Source of the DNA: Microbacteriaceae bacterium
GTDB taxonomy: Bacteria; Actinomycetota; Actinomycetes; Actinomycetales; Microbacteriaceae
Length of the DNA: 64,000 nt
Direction of reading: 5' to 3'
Assembly: GCA_025464995.1 (NCBI GenBank)
Contig: JAODMO010000056.1
Location: forward strand, 109,725-173,724
The notes beneath the pieces are model-generated. The model was not told where the DNA came from. It worked only from the letters and a program-made list of their open reading frames with translations, and did not search any database. Shown in pieces: positions 11,903 through 27,579 of the stretch. The first letter of the stretch is position 1; every line of letters begins with the position of its first letter. The position numbers were made by a program, and so were the translations under genes.

Positions 11903-13861
11903 CTACTCGCGGCTTGCCTGCGGCTCGAAGTCGGCGTCTTCGGGCAGGGGACGCGCCACGGGGATCTTGCTGCCGAGCACCTGCGAGACCAGGTCGCGCG
12001 CGATGCGCTGCGGGGTGAGGCCGACGCGCTCGAGGATCTGGTCTCGCGTGCCGTGGTCGAGGAACTCGTCGGGGAGGCCGATCTCGGTGACGGCCGTGTC
12101 GACGCCCGCTGCGCGGAGGTCTTGCCTGATGCGTGTGCCGATACCGGCGACGCGCACGCCGTCCTCGATGGAGACGACGATGCGGTGCTCGGCCGAGAAC
12201 CCGATGATGCTCTCCGGAACGGGCACGACCCAGCGCGGGTCCACGACCGTCGCGCCGATTCCCTGGGCGGCGAGCCGCTCGGCGACCTGCAGCCCGAGCT
12301 TCGCCATCGGGCCGACCGTGATGATGAGCACGTCCTTGTTGGCGGCCTCCCGCAGCACGTCGACGCCGTCATGCGTGCGCCGTAACGCCTCGAACTCGGT
12401 GCCGACAGAGCCCTTCGAGAACCGAACGACGGTGGGTCCGTCGTCGACGGCGACGGCCTCGCGCAGCTCCTCGCGCAAGCGGCTCGCGTCGCGCGGGGCG
12501 GCGATGCGGATGTTCGGCACGACCTGCAGGATCGCGAGGTCCCACATCCCGTGGTGGCTGGGCCCATCCGGTCCCGTCACGCCGGCACGGTCGAGCACGA
12601 ACGTGACGCCCGCCTTGTGCAGCCCGACGTCCATGAGCACCTGGTCGAAGGCGCGGTTGACGAAGGTCGCGTACATGGCGACGACCGGATGCAGCCCGCC
12701 GAAGGCCAGCCCGGCGGCCGACGTCACCGCGTGCTGCTCGGCGATGCCGACGTCGAGCACCCGGTTCGGGAACTTCTCTGCGAACTTGTGCAGGCCCGTC
12801 GGACGCAGCATCGCGGCCGTGATGCCGACGATGAGCGGGTTCTGGGTCGCGAGCTCGACGATCTCGTCGGAGAACACCGACGTCCACGACGGCTTGCTCG
12901 CTACCTCGATCGGTTCGCCCGTCTCGGGATCGATCTGCCCGACCGCGTGGAACTGGTCGGCGGTGTCGGCGAGGGCGGGTTCGTAGCCTCGCCCCTTCTC
13001 GGTGATCGCGTGGACGATGACCGGCGCGCCGTAGTTCTTCGCCTGCTGCAGGGCCGCCTGCATCGCCTGCAGGTCGTGGCCGTGGATCGGACCGATGTAC
13101 TTGATGTCGAGGTTCGAATAAAGTGCGTCGTTGTTAGTGAAGCGACTGAGGAAGCCATGGGTGCCACCGCGGATGCCGCGGTAGAACGCGCGACCCGGCG
13201 TGCCCAACTTGGCGAACAGCTTCTCGCTCGACCGGTGCAGCTGCCGGTAGCTGCTTCGGGTGCGCACGTCGTTGAGGAAGTGCGCCATCCCGCCGATGGT
13301 CGGAGCATAGGATCGCCCGTTGTCGTTGACGACGATCACGAGATTGCGCGAGTTGTCGTCGCTGATGTTGTTGAGCGCCTCCCACGTCATGCCACCCGTG
13401 AGAGACCCGTCGCCGACGACGGCGACGACGTGCCGGTCTGTCTGGCCCAGCATGGTGAACGCGCGCGAGATGCCGTCGGCCCACGAGAGAGAGCTCGATG
13501 CGTGCGAGCTCTCTACGATGTCGTGCGGCGACTCCGAACGCTGGGGGTAGCCGGCGAGGCCGCCCTCGAGACGGAGCCTGCTGAAATCCTGCCGTCCCGT
13601 GAGCAGCTTGTGCACGTAGGTCTGGTGGCCCGTATCGAAGACTATGGCGTCATGTGGCGAGTCGAAGACGCGGTGGATCGCGAGGGTCAACTCGACCACG
13701 CCGAGATTCGGCCCGAGATGCCCGCCGGTCTTCGACACCTCGGTCACGAGGAATTGCCGGATCTCCGCGGCCAACTCGACAAGCTGGCTCTGGGAGAGGG
13801 CATCCAGGTCACGAGGACCGGTGATTCCCTTGAGCAATCCTGTGTTGTGGAGAGGCACCAT
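11903..13861 (-). CDS. dxs: 1-deoxy-D-xylulose-5-phosphate synthase
   Basis: GGHLGPNLGVVELTLAIHRVF, VVAVVGDGSLTGGM, GIAEQHAVTSAAGLA. Confidence 0.95.
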   Translation of the reverse strand: MVPLHNTGLLKGITGPRDLDALSQSQLVELAAEIRQFLVTEVSKTGGHLGPNLGVVELTLAIHRVFDSPHDAIVFDTGHQTYVHKLLTGRQDFSRLRLEGGLAGYPQRSESPHDIVESSHASSSLSWADGISRAFTMLGQTDRHVVAVVGDGSLTGGMTWEALNNISDDNSRNLVIVVNDNGRSYAPTIGGMAHFLNDVRTRSSYRQLHRSSEKLFAKLGTPGRAFYRGIRGGTHGFLSRFTNNDALYSNLDIKYIGPIHGHDLQAMQAALQQAKNYGAPVIVHAITEKGRGYEPALADTADQFHAVGQIDPETGEPIEVASKPSWTSVFSDEIVELATQNPLIVGITAAMLRPTGLHKFAEKFPNRVLDVGIAEQHAVTSAAGLAFGGLHPVVAMYATFVNRAFDQVLMDVGLHKAGVTFVLDRAGVTGPDGPSHHGMWDLAILQVVPNIRIAAPRDASRLREELREAVAVDDGPTVVRFSKGSVGTEFEALRRTHDGVDVLREAANKDVLIITVGPMAKLGLQVAERLAAQGIGATVVDPRWVVPVPESIIGFSAEHRIVVSIEDGVRVAGIGTRIRQDLRAAGVDTAVTEIGLPDEFLDHGTRDQILERVGLTPQRIARDLVSQVLGSKIPVARPLPEDADFEPQASRE

Positions 13862-13871
13862 ACAGTCGAGC

Positions 13872-16712
<2,841 letters not shown>

Positions 16713-16838
16713 AGTGCCGTCTCCCTTGCTGACCTGACTCCATCCTCGCCGTCAGCCTGACGGTGTGCCAGCAAGGTAAGCCTAAGCCTCGGCTGGACGA
16801 TCGGTCAGCGTTCCGGTGAGTGAGATGCCACCAGTATA

Positions 16839-16856
16839 TATCTCGATGTCAAGATA
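16839..16856. promoter_or_regulatory. 18-bp near-palindrome upstream of aconitase
   Basis: TATCTCGATGTCAAGATA, one mismatch between arms, about 130 bp upstream of the acnA start. Confidence 0.45.
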
Positions 16857-16901
16857 CTTTCGCGGGGGCGGCTGCCCTGCAGCACGGTACTCCGCGACCT
16901 G

Positions 16902-17618
16902 TCAGCGTGCCGCGGGGTCCGGTCGAGAGTATGCGGCGCGCACGAGAAGCCACGTCACCCAGAGCAGTCCGGCGTAGAGCGGCAGGCCCATGATGAGTTT
17001 CGTCGCCCCGAGCAATTGGGCCTGCTGCGTGTAATAGAGCGGAAGCTGCACCACGAGTCGAAGCGCGAAGAGCCCGGTCCAGAGGAGGGTGGTCACCGTC
17101 GCGACACGGAACCTCGCCTTGTCGGCCCGCCATTCGGTGCCCTCGCCGCGCAGGAGGCCCACGATGATGCCGATGGCCGGCCAGCGAACCACAAGGCTGA
17201 CGAGTAGGGCGACGACGTACGCACCGTTGAGGAAGAAGCCGAGCACGAAGTTCTCCTCGGCGCGCCCGGAGAAGAGGGCGAGGGCAGCGGAGACCGCGAT
17301 CCCGGCGAGCCCGACCAGCGCGGGCATGGCCGGGGTGCGGGTGACGAGCCGCACGATCACGAAGAGCACAGCGATCGCCGCGGGTATCAATACGGATGGT
17401 GCGACTTCGTTCGTGATCGCGAAGACGAGCACGAACACGAAGCCGGGCAGTATCGACTCGATGATGCCGCGAACGCCGCCGATCGCCTCCAGCAGGGCGC
17501 CGACGGTCGGAGTCTCCCCCGGGGACACCTTGCCGAAGGCCGAGTTCTGCGCGGCGCTCGAGAGCGACTCCGAGAGACTCGGGGTCACCGGTGATTCGTC
17601 GTTGTCGCCGTGGACCAC
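16902..17618 (-). CDS. DUF3159 domain-containing membrane protein
   Basis: VVHGDNDESPVTPSLSESLSSAAQNSAFG...VGALLEAIGGVRGIIESILPGFVFVLVFA; multiple TM segments. Confidence 0.8.
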   Translation of the reverse strand: MVHGDNDESPVTPSLSESLSSAAQNSAFGKVSPGETPTVGALLEAIGGVRGIIESILPGFVFVLVFAITNEVAPSVLIPAAIAVLFVIVRLVTRTPAMPALVGLAGIAVSAALALFSGRAEENFVLGFFLNGAYVVALLVSLVVRWPAIGIIVGLLRGEGTEWRADKARFRVATVTTLLWTGLFALRLVVQLPLYYTQQAQLLGATKLIMGLPLYAGLLWVTWLLVRAAYSRPDPAAR

Positions 17619-17622
17619 GGCG

Positions 17623-18255
17623 TCAGGCGGTCGGTGCGGGCGACGCCGACGGGTCGCTGCCGGGCGCCGCGGCCGGCATGTTGAGCGGGATAAGGTCGCG
17701 TGGGGGCATCGGCGTATTGCCGCGGACGACCACGATGCTGCGGAAGAGGTCTTCGACCTGCTCCGCGGCCTGCGGGTTGACGGCGCCCTCGCCCGCGATG
17801 ACGCCGCGCAGGAACCAGCGGGGGCCGTCCACACCGACGAAGCGGGCGAGTCTCGTGCCCGGCTGGCCTGCGGTGGTGACGGGGATCTCGGCGAGCACCT
17901 CCGGACCGAACGGGCCGTCGGAGATGGTGGTCGTGCCGCCCTGCTTGTGGATCTGGTCGATGATCTGCGCGCGGATCTCGTGCCACAGTCCGCTCGAACG
18001 GGGGGCGGCGAAGGGCTGCACCTGAAGGGACGATCCGGCATAGTCGAGGCCGACGGCGACGACGCGCTTGCTGCCCTCCTCGACCTCGAGGCGCAACTGC
18101 AGGTCGGCCCGCGGCACGATCTTCACTCCGCCGAGGTCGACGTACGGACGGACTGCGTTGGCCTCGCTCTCGTCGAGGGGCCCGTTGGTCGCCCGGTCTG
18201 CGGGCGCCGACTTGGCGTCGTCGTCTGCGATCTGGTCGATCTCGATGTCGCTCAC
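17623..18255 (-). CDS. DUF3710 domain-containing protein
   Basis: GPLDESEANAVRPYVDLGGVKIVPRADLQLRLEVEE...GVDGPRWFLRGVIAGEGA; next to dut and DUF3159. Confidence 0.82.
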   Translation of the reverse strand: MSDIEIDQIADDDAKSAPADRATNGPLDESEANAVRPYVDLGGVKIVPRADLQLRLEVEEGSKRVVAVGLDYAGSSLQVQPFAAPRSSGLWHEIRAQIIDQIHKQGGTTTISDGPFGPEVLAEIPVTTAGQPGTRLARFVGVDGPRWFLRGVIAGEGAVNPQAAEQVEDLFRSIVVVRGNTPMPPRDLIPLNMPAAAPGSDPSASPAPTA

Positions 18256-18710
18256 GCGTTTTCTCCTGACTGGACTGCGGTGTAACCGGTGGAACCGAAG
18301 CCTGATTCGCCACGGTGACTCCCGGGAAGCGTGTCGACGGGCACGAACCTGGCCCGCGACACCGGCATCACGATGAGCTGGGCGATGCGGTCACCGACCG
18401 CCACAGAATACGCCACCCTGCTGTCTGTGTTGAGCAGTGTCACGCGAATCTCGCCGCGGTAGCCCGCATCCACCGTGCCCGGGCTGTTCACAATCGTGAT
18501 GCCGTGGCGTGATGCGAGGCCGCTGCGCGGGACCACGAAGGCGGCATAGCCGTCGGGGAGTGCGATCGACACGCCCGTGCCCACCGTCGCCCGTTCACCG
18601 GGCAGCAGGTCGATGGCCTCCGCGGCCACGAGGTCGGCTCCGGCATCCCCGGGGTGGGAATAGGTGGGAACGGCGGCCGACGAAATGAGCACCTCTACGG
18701 AATCTGACAC
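18252..18710 (-). CDS. dut: dUTP diphosphatase
   Basis: HPGDAGADLVAAEAIDLLPGERATVGTGVSIALPDGYAAFVVPRSGLA, RGESGFGSTG; GTG start. Confidence 0.95.
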   Translation of the reverse strand: MSDSVEVLISSAAVPTYSHPGDAGADLVAAEAIDLLPGERATVGTGVSIALPDGYAAFVVPRSGLASRHGITIVNSPGTVDAGYRGEIRVTLLNTDSRVAYSVAVGDRIAQLIVMPVSRARFVPVDTLPGSHRGESGFGSTGYTAVQSGENA

Positions 18711-18765
18711 GTCACGAGGGTAGTGCAGAACATCGGGGCTCCCGAAAGTCTGATCGAATAGGAGC

Positions 18766-19212
18766 ATGACCAACTACCGCGAGAGGTTGTGGCCAGCGCC
18801 CTGGCTCTTCATCAGCACAGCCCTAGTGATCCCCGCGAGCCTTCTCGTGTTCCTTCCTATCGACACCACGGCGGGCGTCGTCGTCGCGATCGTGCTGTAC
18901 CTCGCGTGCGTCGGGGGGCTCCTTCTCGGCAGCCCCGTCATCGAAGTGACTGCGAGCGAGTTCCGCGCCGGACGCGCGACCCTGCCGCTGTCGATCGTCG
19001 GAACGGTCGAGGCGTTCGAGGGTGAGGAGGCGAGGGCGGAGCGCGGACCGAGGCTCGACGCCCGTACGTGGCTGCTCATTCGCGGCTGGGTCTCACCGGT
19101 GGTGAAGATCCAGAATCTCGACGAACGAGACAGCGCTCCGTACTGGGTTGTGTCGACGCGCCATCCGGAAGCCGTTGTCGCTGCTATCAGCGCGGCCACT
19201 CAGCGGGCTTAG
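18766..19212 (+). CDS. DUF3093 domain-containing membrane protein
   Basis: YRERLWPAPWLFISTALVIPASLLVFLPI...; divergent from dut. Confidence 0.8.
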   Translation: MTNYRERLWPAPWLFISTALVIPASLLVFLPIDTTAGVVVAIVLYLACVGGLLLGSPVIEVTASEFRAGRATLPLSIVGTVEAFEGEEARAERGPRLDARTWLLIRGWVSPVVKIQNLDERDSAPYWVVSTRHPEAVVAAISAATQRA

Positions 19213-19321
19213 ACGCCTCGCCGCCGGATTTCGCGTCGTTCATACTGCTGTGCTGCTGTGCCTTATTGCCGTGTTGCGTGGTGCGGTGATGCGGGTACTG
19301 CTGTTGCTGCGAGCGTGCCTA

Positions 19322-19621
19322 TCAGGCCGCGCACTCCAGGCAGATCGGACCCAGCTTGCCCTGGTGGTCGATCTGCGAACGGTGCTTGACGAGGAAACAG
19401 TTCACGCACGTGAACTCGTCAGCCTGCGGGGGAAGAACGACGACGTCGAGGTCGTGCTCCGACAGGTCGCCCCCCTCGAGTTCGAAACTGCCAGGGTTAT
19501 CGGCGTCATCAACGTCGACTGAGCCAGACATCTTGTCTGGAACGCGCTCCTTGAGGGCCTCGATCGACTCTGTGTCATCGTCGGTCTTACGGGGTGCGTC
19601 GTAGTCGGTTGCCATGCCCAT
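19322..19621 (-). CDS. DUF4193 domain-containing protein
   Basis: MATDYDAPRKTDDD...ADEFTCVNCFLVKHRSQIDHQGKLGPICLECAA. Confidence 0.85.
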   Translation of the reverse strand: MGMATDYDAPRKTDDDTESIEALKERVPDKMSGSVDVDDADNPGSFELEGGDLSEHDLDVVVLPPQADEFTCVNCFLVKHRSQIDHQGKLGPICLECAA

Positions 19622-19817
19622 CCACTTCTTGTATGCGTCTAGTTATCTAAATCGGCGGCCACAGTTTGCATCATTGGTTTGTGAATAGCAAACCCGTTTG
19701 ACGTGGGTCTCACACGACAGCAGGACTAACTTGCGGCGCGCCCACGGTATTCCCGAACTATGCGCCGTAACCGTGGCATCCTTAGCGGGAATATCGAGCG
19801 CTGGAGGGTATCTCAGC

Positions 19818-20846
19818 ATGCAAGACCTGCGAGTAATCGGAGTAGAGAACGGGGCACTCCTCGTCTCCTCAGTCGACGGAAGCCGCTACCGGATTCCCAT
19901 AGACGAGGTGCTGCAGTCGAAACTGCGGCAGGCGGTGCCCGACCCCGGATCCGGGCGCAAGCTCGCCCCCCGGGAGATTCAGGCGCAGATCCGCTCCGGC
20001 ATGTCGGCGCAGGATGTCGCGGCCGTCACCGGAGTTCCACTCGAGTACATCCAGAAGTTCGAGGGCCCGGTGCTCGCCGAACGCGAATTCGTCGTCGAGA
20101 CCGCTCTCGGGGTTGCCGTGCACACGGCGCTCGAGACCGACCCCATGAGCGTCGGACGCACCTTCGGCACCGTCATCCGCGAACGCCTGGTCGCCCTCGG
20201 CGCACTCGGCGAACGCTGGGCGAGCTGGAAGGACGCGGAAGAGGGCTGGATTGTCAAGCTCGCCTTCACCGCCGAGCACATCGACCACGACGCGCGCTGG
20301 AGCTTCGACCCGAAGCGCCTCACCCTCGCCCCTCTCAACAACGAGGCCATCACACTCTCGCAGCAGGGAGAGACGCAGGGCGGGCTCATCCCCCGGCTTC
20401 GCGCCGTCGGCGGCGACGACCGCGAGTCAGACAACTCGCGCTTCGACAGCGGCGCCTTCGACATCGACGACGAGGGCCTGCAGCAGCAGGACCACCCGTC
20501 CGCCGCCGCACGGTTCACGTCGGCGACGACCGCCGAGCACGAACCGGTGCACGACCACAACCAGACCGCCGACCTGCTGGAGGCGCTCCGTCGCCGTCGC
20601 GGGGAGCGAGAGGCGGCGTCGTTCGTCGACGAGGATGACTCGGCCGGCCGGCCGCAGAACGCGGCGGGCGGCATCCGCCTCGTCGACGTACCGCTCGCGG
20701 GCTTCATGCGCGACGAGGACGAGGGCCGTGACACGGCGCCCCAGCCCGTCATCCCCCACCGCGGCTCGGCCCGCAAGGGACGGACGGCCATGCCGAGCTG
20801 GGACGACATCGTCTTCGGCGCGCGACCGGAAGACGACCACGTCTGA
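19818..20846 (+). CDS. sepH: Septation protein SepH
   Basis: MQDLRVIGVENGALLVSS...LAPREIQAQIRSGMSAQDVAAVTGVPLEYIQKFEGPVLAEREFV; DUF3071 helix-turn-helix region. Confidence 0.85.
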   Translation: MQDLRVIGVENGALLVSSVDGSRYRIPIDEVLQSKLRQAVPDPGSGRKLAPREIQAQIRSGMSAQDVAAVTGVPLEYIQKFEGPVLAEREFVVETALGVAVHTALETDPMSVGRTFGTVIRERLVALGALGERWASWKDAEEGWIVKLAFTAEHIDHDARWSFDPKRLTLAPLNNEAITLSQQGETQGGLIPRLRAVGGDDRESDNSRFDSGAFDIDDEGLQQQDHPSAAARFTSATTAEHEPVHDHNQTADLLEALRRRRGEREAASFVDEDDSAGRPQNAAGGIRLVDVPLAGFMRDEDEGRDTAPQPVIPHRGSARKGRTAMPSWDDIVFGARPEDDHV

Positions 20847-20886
20847 CTCGTGATGCGTGCGGCCGCGACGCGGACGTCGTGATGGG

Positions 20887-22026
20887 CTAACGTCGCGCGA
20901 ACGCGCCGAAACGCAGCAGGGGAACCTGGATCTCGGCGGGCGACCATGACCCGTGGTAGCCGACCATTCGGTGGCCGTGGCCGAGCGTCCGGCTGTCGTA
21001 GTAGGCGATGCCCTTGCGTGCCGCGACGAGCAGGTCGCCGATGCGCGGCACCACGTCTGCGCGCACATCGCCGAACCATCCCGCGGCGATCGCCTCGTCG
21101 CGAGTCGCTACCCAGGCCCGATGTCCCTCAGCGTCGCGCCACGCCGCCACGGTTCGTTCGCGCTGTTCCAGGCTCGCGTCGGGATGGAAGTGCAACTGCA
21201 GGCAGCGCGGCTCCCCCGCGACGAACCGGATTCCGTCAGTCAGCGCCGGGTTCGCGTCGAAGAGCACGTGGTTGTGCTCGGCGATGTCGACGACCCCGTG
21301 ATCTGCGGTGATGAGAAGCCCGTCCCGCGGGCCGAGTGCCGCGATGAGACCGGTCACCGCCGCATCGAGCGTCTCGAGCCACGTCGTCCACTCCGACGAG
21401 CCGGCTCCCGTCGCGTGGCTCGCCACGTCGAGCTCGGGAACGTAGACGTAGGCGATCCCCGTCATCCCCGGCTGGCGCAGCCAGTCGGCCGCGCGCTCGA
21501 GACGTTCGGCGATGGTCGCCGCACCGACGTAGGTCGCGCCACGCAGCACCGCCTGGGTGAAGCCGGTGTCGCGATAACGCTCCGGACCGATCGCCACGGC
21601 GGCGTGGCCTGCGGCGGTCGCTCGCTCGAAGACGGTCGGCATGGGCTGCCACTCGACGGGATCGATGAGGGCGTCCCATCCCGAGAGCTGTTTGAGCATC
21701 CGGCCGTTCGCGGCATCCAGCACCGTGTATCCGACGAGTCCGTGCTGCCCGGGCGCGGTTCCCGTGGTCAGGGTCGCGAGGGCCGCGGCCGTCGTGGTGG
21801 GGAAGCCGGAGTCGATGACGGAGGATCCTGACATTGCCGACATGAGGGCGCGGGCGTGGCCCGCCCTGGCCTTGAGAGCCGCCGAACCCAGCCCGTCGAC
21901 GAGCAGCACCACGACCCGGTCGACGGGGGGAAGTGCCAGACGGTTCGCGTCGCCGGAGATTGCCGCGAGACACGCGGGCATGACATCGGCGAGGCTGAGG
22001 CGGTCTGTTTTCGGCGCCGGTAGCAT
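20887..22026 (-). CDS. Alkaline phosphatase/nucleotide pyrophosphatase family protein
   Basis: [56 protein letters not shown]. Confidence 0.82.
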   Translation of the reverse strand: MLPAPKTDRLSLADVMPACLAAISGDANRLALPPVDRVVVLLVDGLGSAALKARAGHARALMSAMSGSSVIDSGFPTTTAAALATLTTGTAPGQHGLVGYTVLDAANGRMLKQLSGWDALIDPVEWQPMPTVFERATAAGHAAVAIGPERYRDTGFTQAVLRGATYVGAATIAERLERAADWLRQPGMTGIAYVYVPELDVASHATGAGSSEWTTWLETLDAAVTGLIAALGPRDGLLITADHGVVDIAEHNHVLFDANPALTDGIRFVAGEPRCLQLHFHPDASLEQRERTVAAWRDAEGHRAWVATRDEAIAAGWFGDVRADVVPRIGDLLVAARKGIAYYDSRTLGHGHRMVGYHGSWSPAEIQVPLLRFGAFARR

Positions 22027-22038
22027 AGGGGCAATCCT

Positions 22039-24522
<2,484 letters not shown>

Positions 24523-24555
24523 CTCGCGCGGGTTGCGACGACGCGCCGCAGGGCG

Positions 24556-24927
24556 CTACTCCCCCGGCGCGTACGCGTCGACGCGCAGGTGCAGTCCGGC
24601 GCGGGCGATGAGTGCGGCATCCGCCGGCTCGATCTCGAACACGAAGCCGTTCTCGCGGCCGGTGACCCCGATCGAGAAGCTCGAGTACAGCACGCCGTCG
24701 CACGGGCTCGCGGCGAGTCTCTCGAGGGCGGGGCGCAGCGGACCGAGGTGCGGCTCGAGCAGCTGCGTCTCCTCCGCGACCCCCGAGTCGAGGTGCCACT
24801 GGGAGATCTCGCGCGCCGGGCCGTCGGGATCGAAATCGTGGATGGGATCGCCGATCCCCGACCACCGCGTCGCCGGGGTACCGACGTGGTCATTGAGCTC
24901 CTCGCGGGTGCGACTAGCCGTGGCCAT
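24556..24927 (-). CDS. Hypothetical protein between convergent parC and parE
   Basis: MATASRTREELNDHVGTPATRWSGIGDPIHDFDPDGPAREISQWHLDSG...; reading frame ends just after parC. Confidence 0.55.
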   Translation of the reverse strand: MATASRTREELNDHVGTPATRWSGIGDPIHDFDPDGPAREISQWHLDSGVAEETQLLEPHLGPLRPALERLAASPCDGVLYSSFSIGVTGRENGFVFEIEPADAALIARAGLHLRVDAYAPGE

Positions 24928-24994
24928 GTTGATGCTCGCGCGGAAGATGCTCATGCTCCATGATCGCGCACGCGTCGCCGCTGTGCCGCCCCGG

Positions 24995-27097
24995 CTAGAC
25001 GTCGATGCGCTCCCGGTTGAGTCCCTCACCCGCGATGATGAACTCCTTGCGGGGTGCGACATCATTGCCCATCAGCAGCTCGAACACGCGCGACGCCTCT
25101 TCGGCAGCCGCGGCATCCACGACCGTCACTCGACGCAGCGTGCGATACCGGCGGTCCATCGTCGTCTCCGACAGCTGATCGGCGTCCATCTCGCCAAGCC
25201 CCTTGTAGCGCTGGATCGGGTCTTGGTACTTCTTGTTCGAGCGGCGGAGACCCGCCAGCACGGTGTCGAGTTCGCGCTCCGAGTAGGTGTAGATGGTCTC
25301 GTTCGGCTTCGACCCCGGGTTGACGACGATCACGCGGTGCAGCGGGGGCACGGCCGCGTAGACGCGCCCCGCCTCGATCATCGGCCGCATGTAGCGGAAG
25401 AACAGGGTGAGGAGAAGGGTGCGGATGTGGGCGCCGTCGACGTCGGCGTCGCTCATGATGATGACCTTGCCGTACCTCGCCTGGCTCAGGTCGAAGGTGC
25501 GCCCGGAGCCGGCGCCGATCACCTGGATGATCGACGCGCACTCCGTGTTGGAGAGCATGTCGGAGACAGAGGCCTTCTGCACGTTGAGGATCTTGCCGCG
25601 GATGGGCAGGAGCGCCTGGTATTCGCTGTCGCGGGCAAGCTTCGCGGTGCCGAGGGCGGAGTCGCCCTCGACGATCATGAGTTCGCTGTTCTGAACGTCG
25701 CTCGACCGGCAGTCGACGAGCTTCGCCGGCAGCGATGAACTCTCGAGTGCGTTCTTGCGGCGCTGCGTCTCCTTGTGCGCCCGCGCGGAGATACGCGACT
25801 TCATCTCGGCAACGATCTTGTCGAGCACGAGAGCCGACTGCGCCTTGTCGTCACGGGCCGACGATCCGAACTTCTCGGCCATCGCCTTCGCCACCACGCT
25901 CGCGACGATGTTGCGCACGGCGGGGGTGCCGAGGATCTCCTTCGTCTGGCCCTCGAACTGCGGCTCGGGGAGCCGCACGTTGAGCACCGCCGTGAGGCCG
26001 GCGAGGATGTCGTCTTTCTCGAGCTTGTCGTTGCCGACCTTGAGGCGGCGGGCGTTGAGCTCGACCTGGGAGCGCAAAAACTTCATGAGCCCGGCCTCGA
26101 AGCCGGCCTGGTGGGTTCCGCCCTTGGGGGTCGCGATGATGTTGACGAAGCTGCGGAAGACGGTCTCGTAGCCCGTGCCCCAGCGCAGCGCGATGTCGAC
26201 CTCGACGTCGCGAGTCAGCTCGGTCGGCATCATGGCGCCGGTCGGCTGCAGTACGGGAACCGTCTCGGTGAAGGTGCCGGCACCCTGCAGCCGCCACGTC
26301 GCGGTGAGCGGCGCGTCGGTGGAGAGGAAGTCGACGAACTCGGAGATGCCGCCCGCGTAGCGGAACGTCTCGGTCGCCGGCTCCTCACCACGCTCGTCGC
26401 TGATGTCGATGCCGAGGCCGGGAACGAGGAACGCGGTCTGGCGTGCACGCGCGGTGAGCTCATCCGTCTGGAAGGTCGCGCCCTTGGTGAAGATCTGCGG
26501 GTCGGCCCAATAGCGCACGCGCGTTCCCGTGACGCCCTTGGCGACCTTGCCGACGACACGCAGCTCACTGCCCGAGACGAACGGGGTGAAGGGAGAGTCC
26601 GGGCTCGGCCCGTCGGTGTCGGCGAAGTTGCCCGGCTCGCCGCGGTGGAACGACATCGCCCAGGTCTTGCCGTCGCGGTCGACCTCGACATCGAGGCGGG
26701 CCGAGAGGGCGTTGACGACGGATGCCCCGACCCCGTGCAGTCCGCCGGATGCGGCATAGGAGCCCGAGCCGAACTTGCCGCCCGCGTGCAGCTTGGTGAA
26801 CACGACCTCGACCCCGCTCAGGCCGGTCTTCGGCTCTATGTCGACGGGCACACCGCGGGCGCGGTCACGCACCTCGACGCTGTCGTCGGAGTGCAGGATG
26901 ACGCTGATCGCGCTGCCGTGGCCACCGAGCGCCTCGTCGACCGAGTTGTCGATGATCTCCCAGAGGCAGTGCATGAGCCCACGCGAATCGGTGGAGCCGA
27001 TGTACATTCCGGGGCGCTTACGCACGGCCTCGAGGCCCTCGAGAACGGACAGGTGCCTCGCCGAGTAGTCAGAACCCGCCACAGAAACTCCTTGCAT
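24995..27097 (-). CDS. parE: DNA gyrase/topoisomerase IV subunit B
   Basis: LEAVRKRPGMYIGSTDSRGLMHCLWEIIDNSVDEALGG, IVEGDSALGTAKLARD, IIMSDADVDGAHIRTLLLTLFFRYMRP; start uncertain. Confidence 0.9.
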   Translation of the reverse strand: MQGVSVAGSDYSARHLSVLEGLEAVRKRPGMYIGSTDSRGLMHCLWEIIDNSVDEALGGHGSAISVILHSDDSVEVRDRARGVPVDIEPKTGLSGVEVVFTKLHAGGKFGSGSYAASGGLHGVGASVVNALSARLDVEVDRDGKTWAMSFHRGEPGNFADTDGPSPDSPFTPFVSGSELRVVGKVAKGVTGTRVRYWADPQIFTKGATFQTDELTARARQTAFLVPGLGIDISDERGEEPATETFRYAGGISEFVDFLSTDAPLTATWRLQGAGTFTETVPVLQPTGAMMPTELTRDVEVDIALRWGTGYETVFRSFVNIIATPKGGTHQAGFEAGLMKFLRSQVELNARRLKVGNDKLEKDDILAGLTAVLNVRLPEPQFEGQTKEILGTPAVRNIVASVVAKAMAEKFGSSARDDKAQSALVLDKIVAEMKSRISARAHKETQRRKNALESSSLPAKLVDCRSSDVQNSELMIVEGDSALGTAKLARDSEYQALLPIRGKILNVQKASVSDMLSNTECASIIQVIGAGSGRTFDLSQARYGKVIIMSDADVDGAHIRTLLLTLFFRYMRPMIEAGRVYAAVPPLHRVIVVNPGSKPNETIYTYSERELDTVLAGLRRSNKKYQDPIQRYKGLGEMDADQLSETTMDRRYRTLRRVTVVDAAAAEEASRVFELLMGNDVAPRKEFIIAGEGLNRERIDV

Positions 27098-27319
27098 TCG
27101 GGATGATCGCGCCGCGCGGAACAAGACACTCCCCGGCCGACGTTCAAGACTACTGAATCATCCGCCGGCGACATCGCTGCGACACCCTGCGCGCCCGTCG
27201 ACCTGGCTCTCGGTACGCGTTCAGCGAAATACCCGGCAAAAGACGCACCACCGTAACAGCGGCGTGCTTGGATAGATACACGGAACCAAGGTTCGTGATC
27301 ACGCCCGAAGGAGCAACAC

Positions 27320-27553
27320 ATGTCTCAAATCGCCACAGAGAACACCGTTGACGAACTTGAGCCTGCGTACACGCTCACGGCCCTCGACCGCTGCGACAGC
27401 TGCGGCGCGCAGGCCTACGTCCGCGTGACCATGCAGAGCGGCGAGCTGCTGTTCTGCGCGCACCACGGTGCAGAGTTCAAGGAGAAGCTGTCTGCGACCG
27501 CTCTCCATTGGCACGACGAGTCCGGGCGCCTCGCCCAGGCCGCGCGCAACTAG
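27320..27553 (+). CDS. DUF7455-type small zinc-finger-like protein
   Basis: 77 aa: LTALDRCDSCGAQAYVRVTMQSGELLFCAHHGAEFKEKL. Confidence 0.75.
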   Translation: MSQIATENTVDELEPAYTLTALDRCDSCGAQAYVRVTMQSGELLFCAHHGAEFKEKLSATALHWHDESGRLAQAARN

Positions 27554-27579
27554 TCGTCAGACCGACCATCAGCGGAGCA

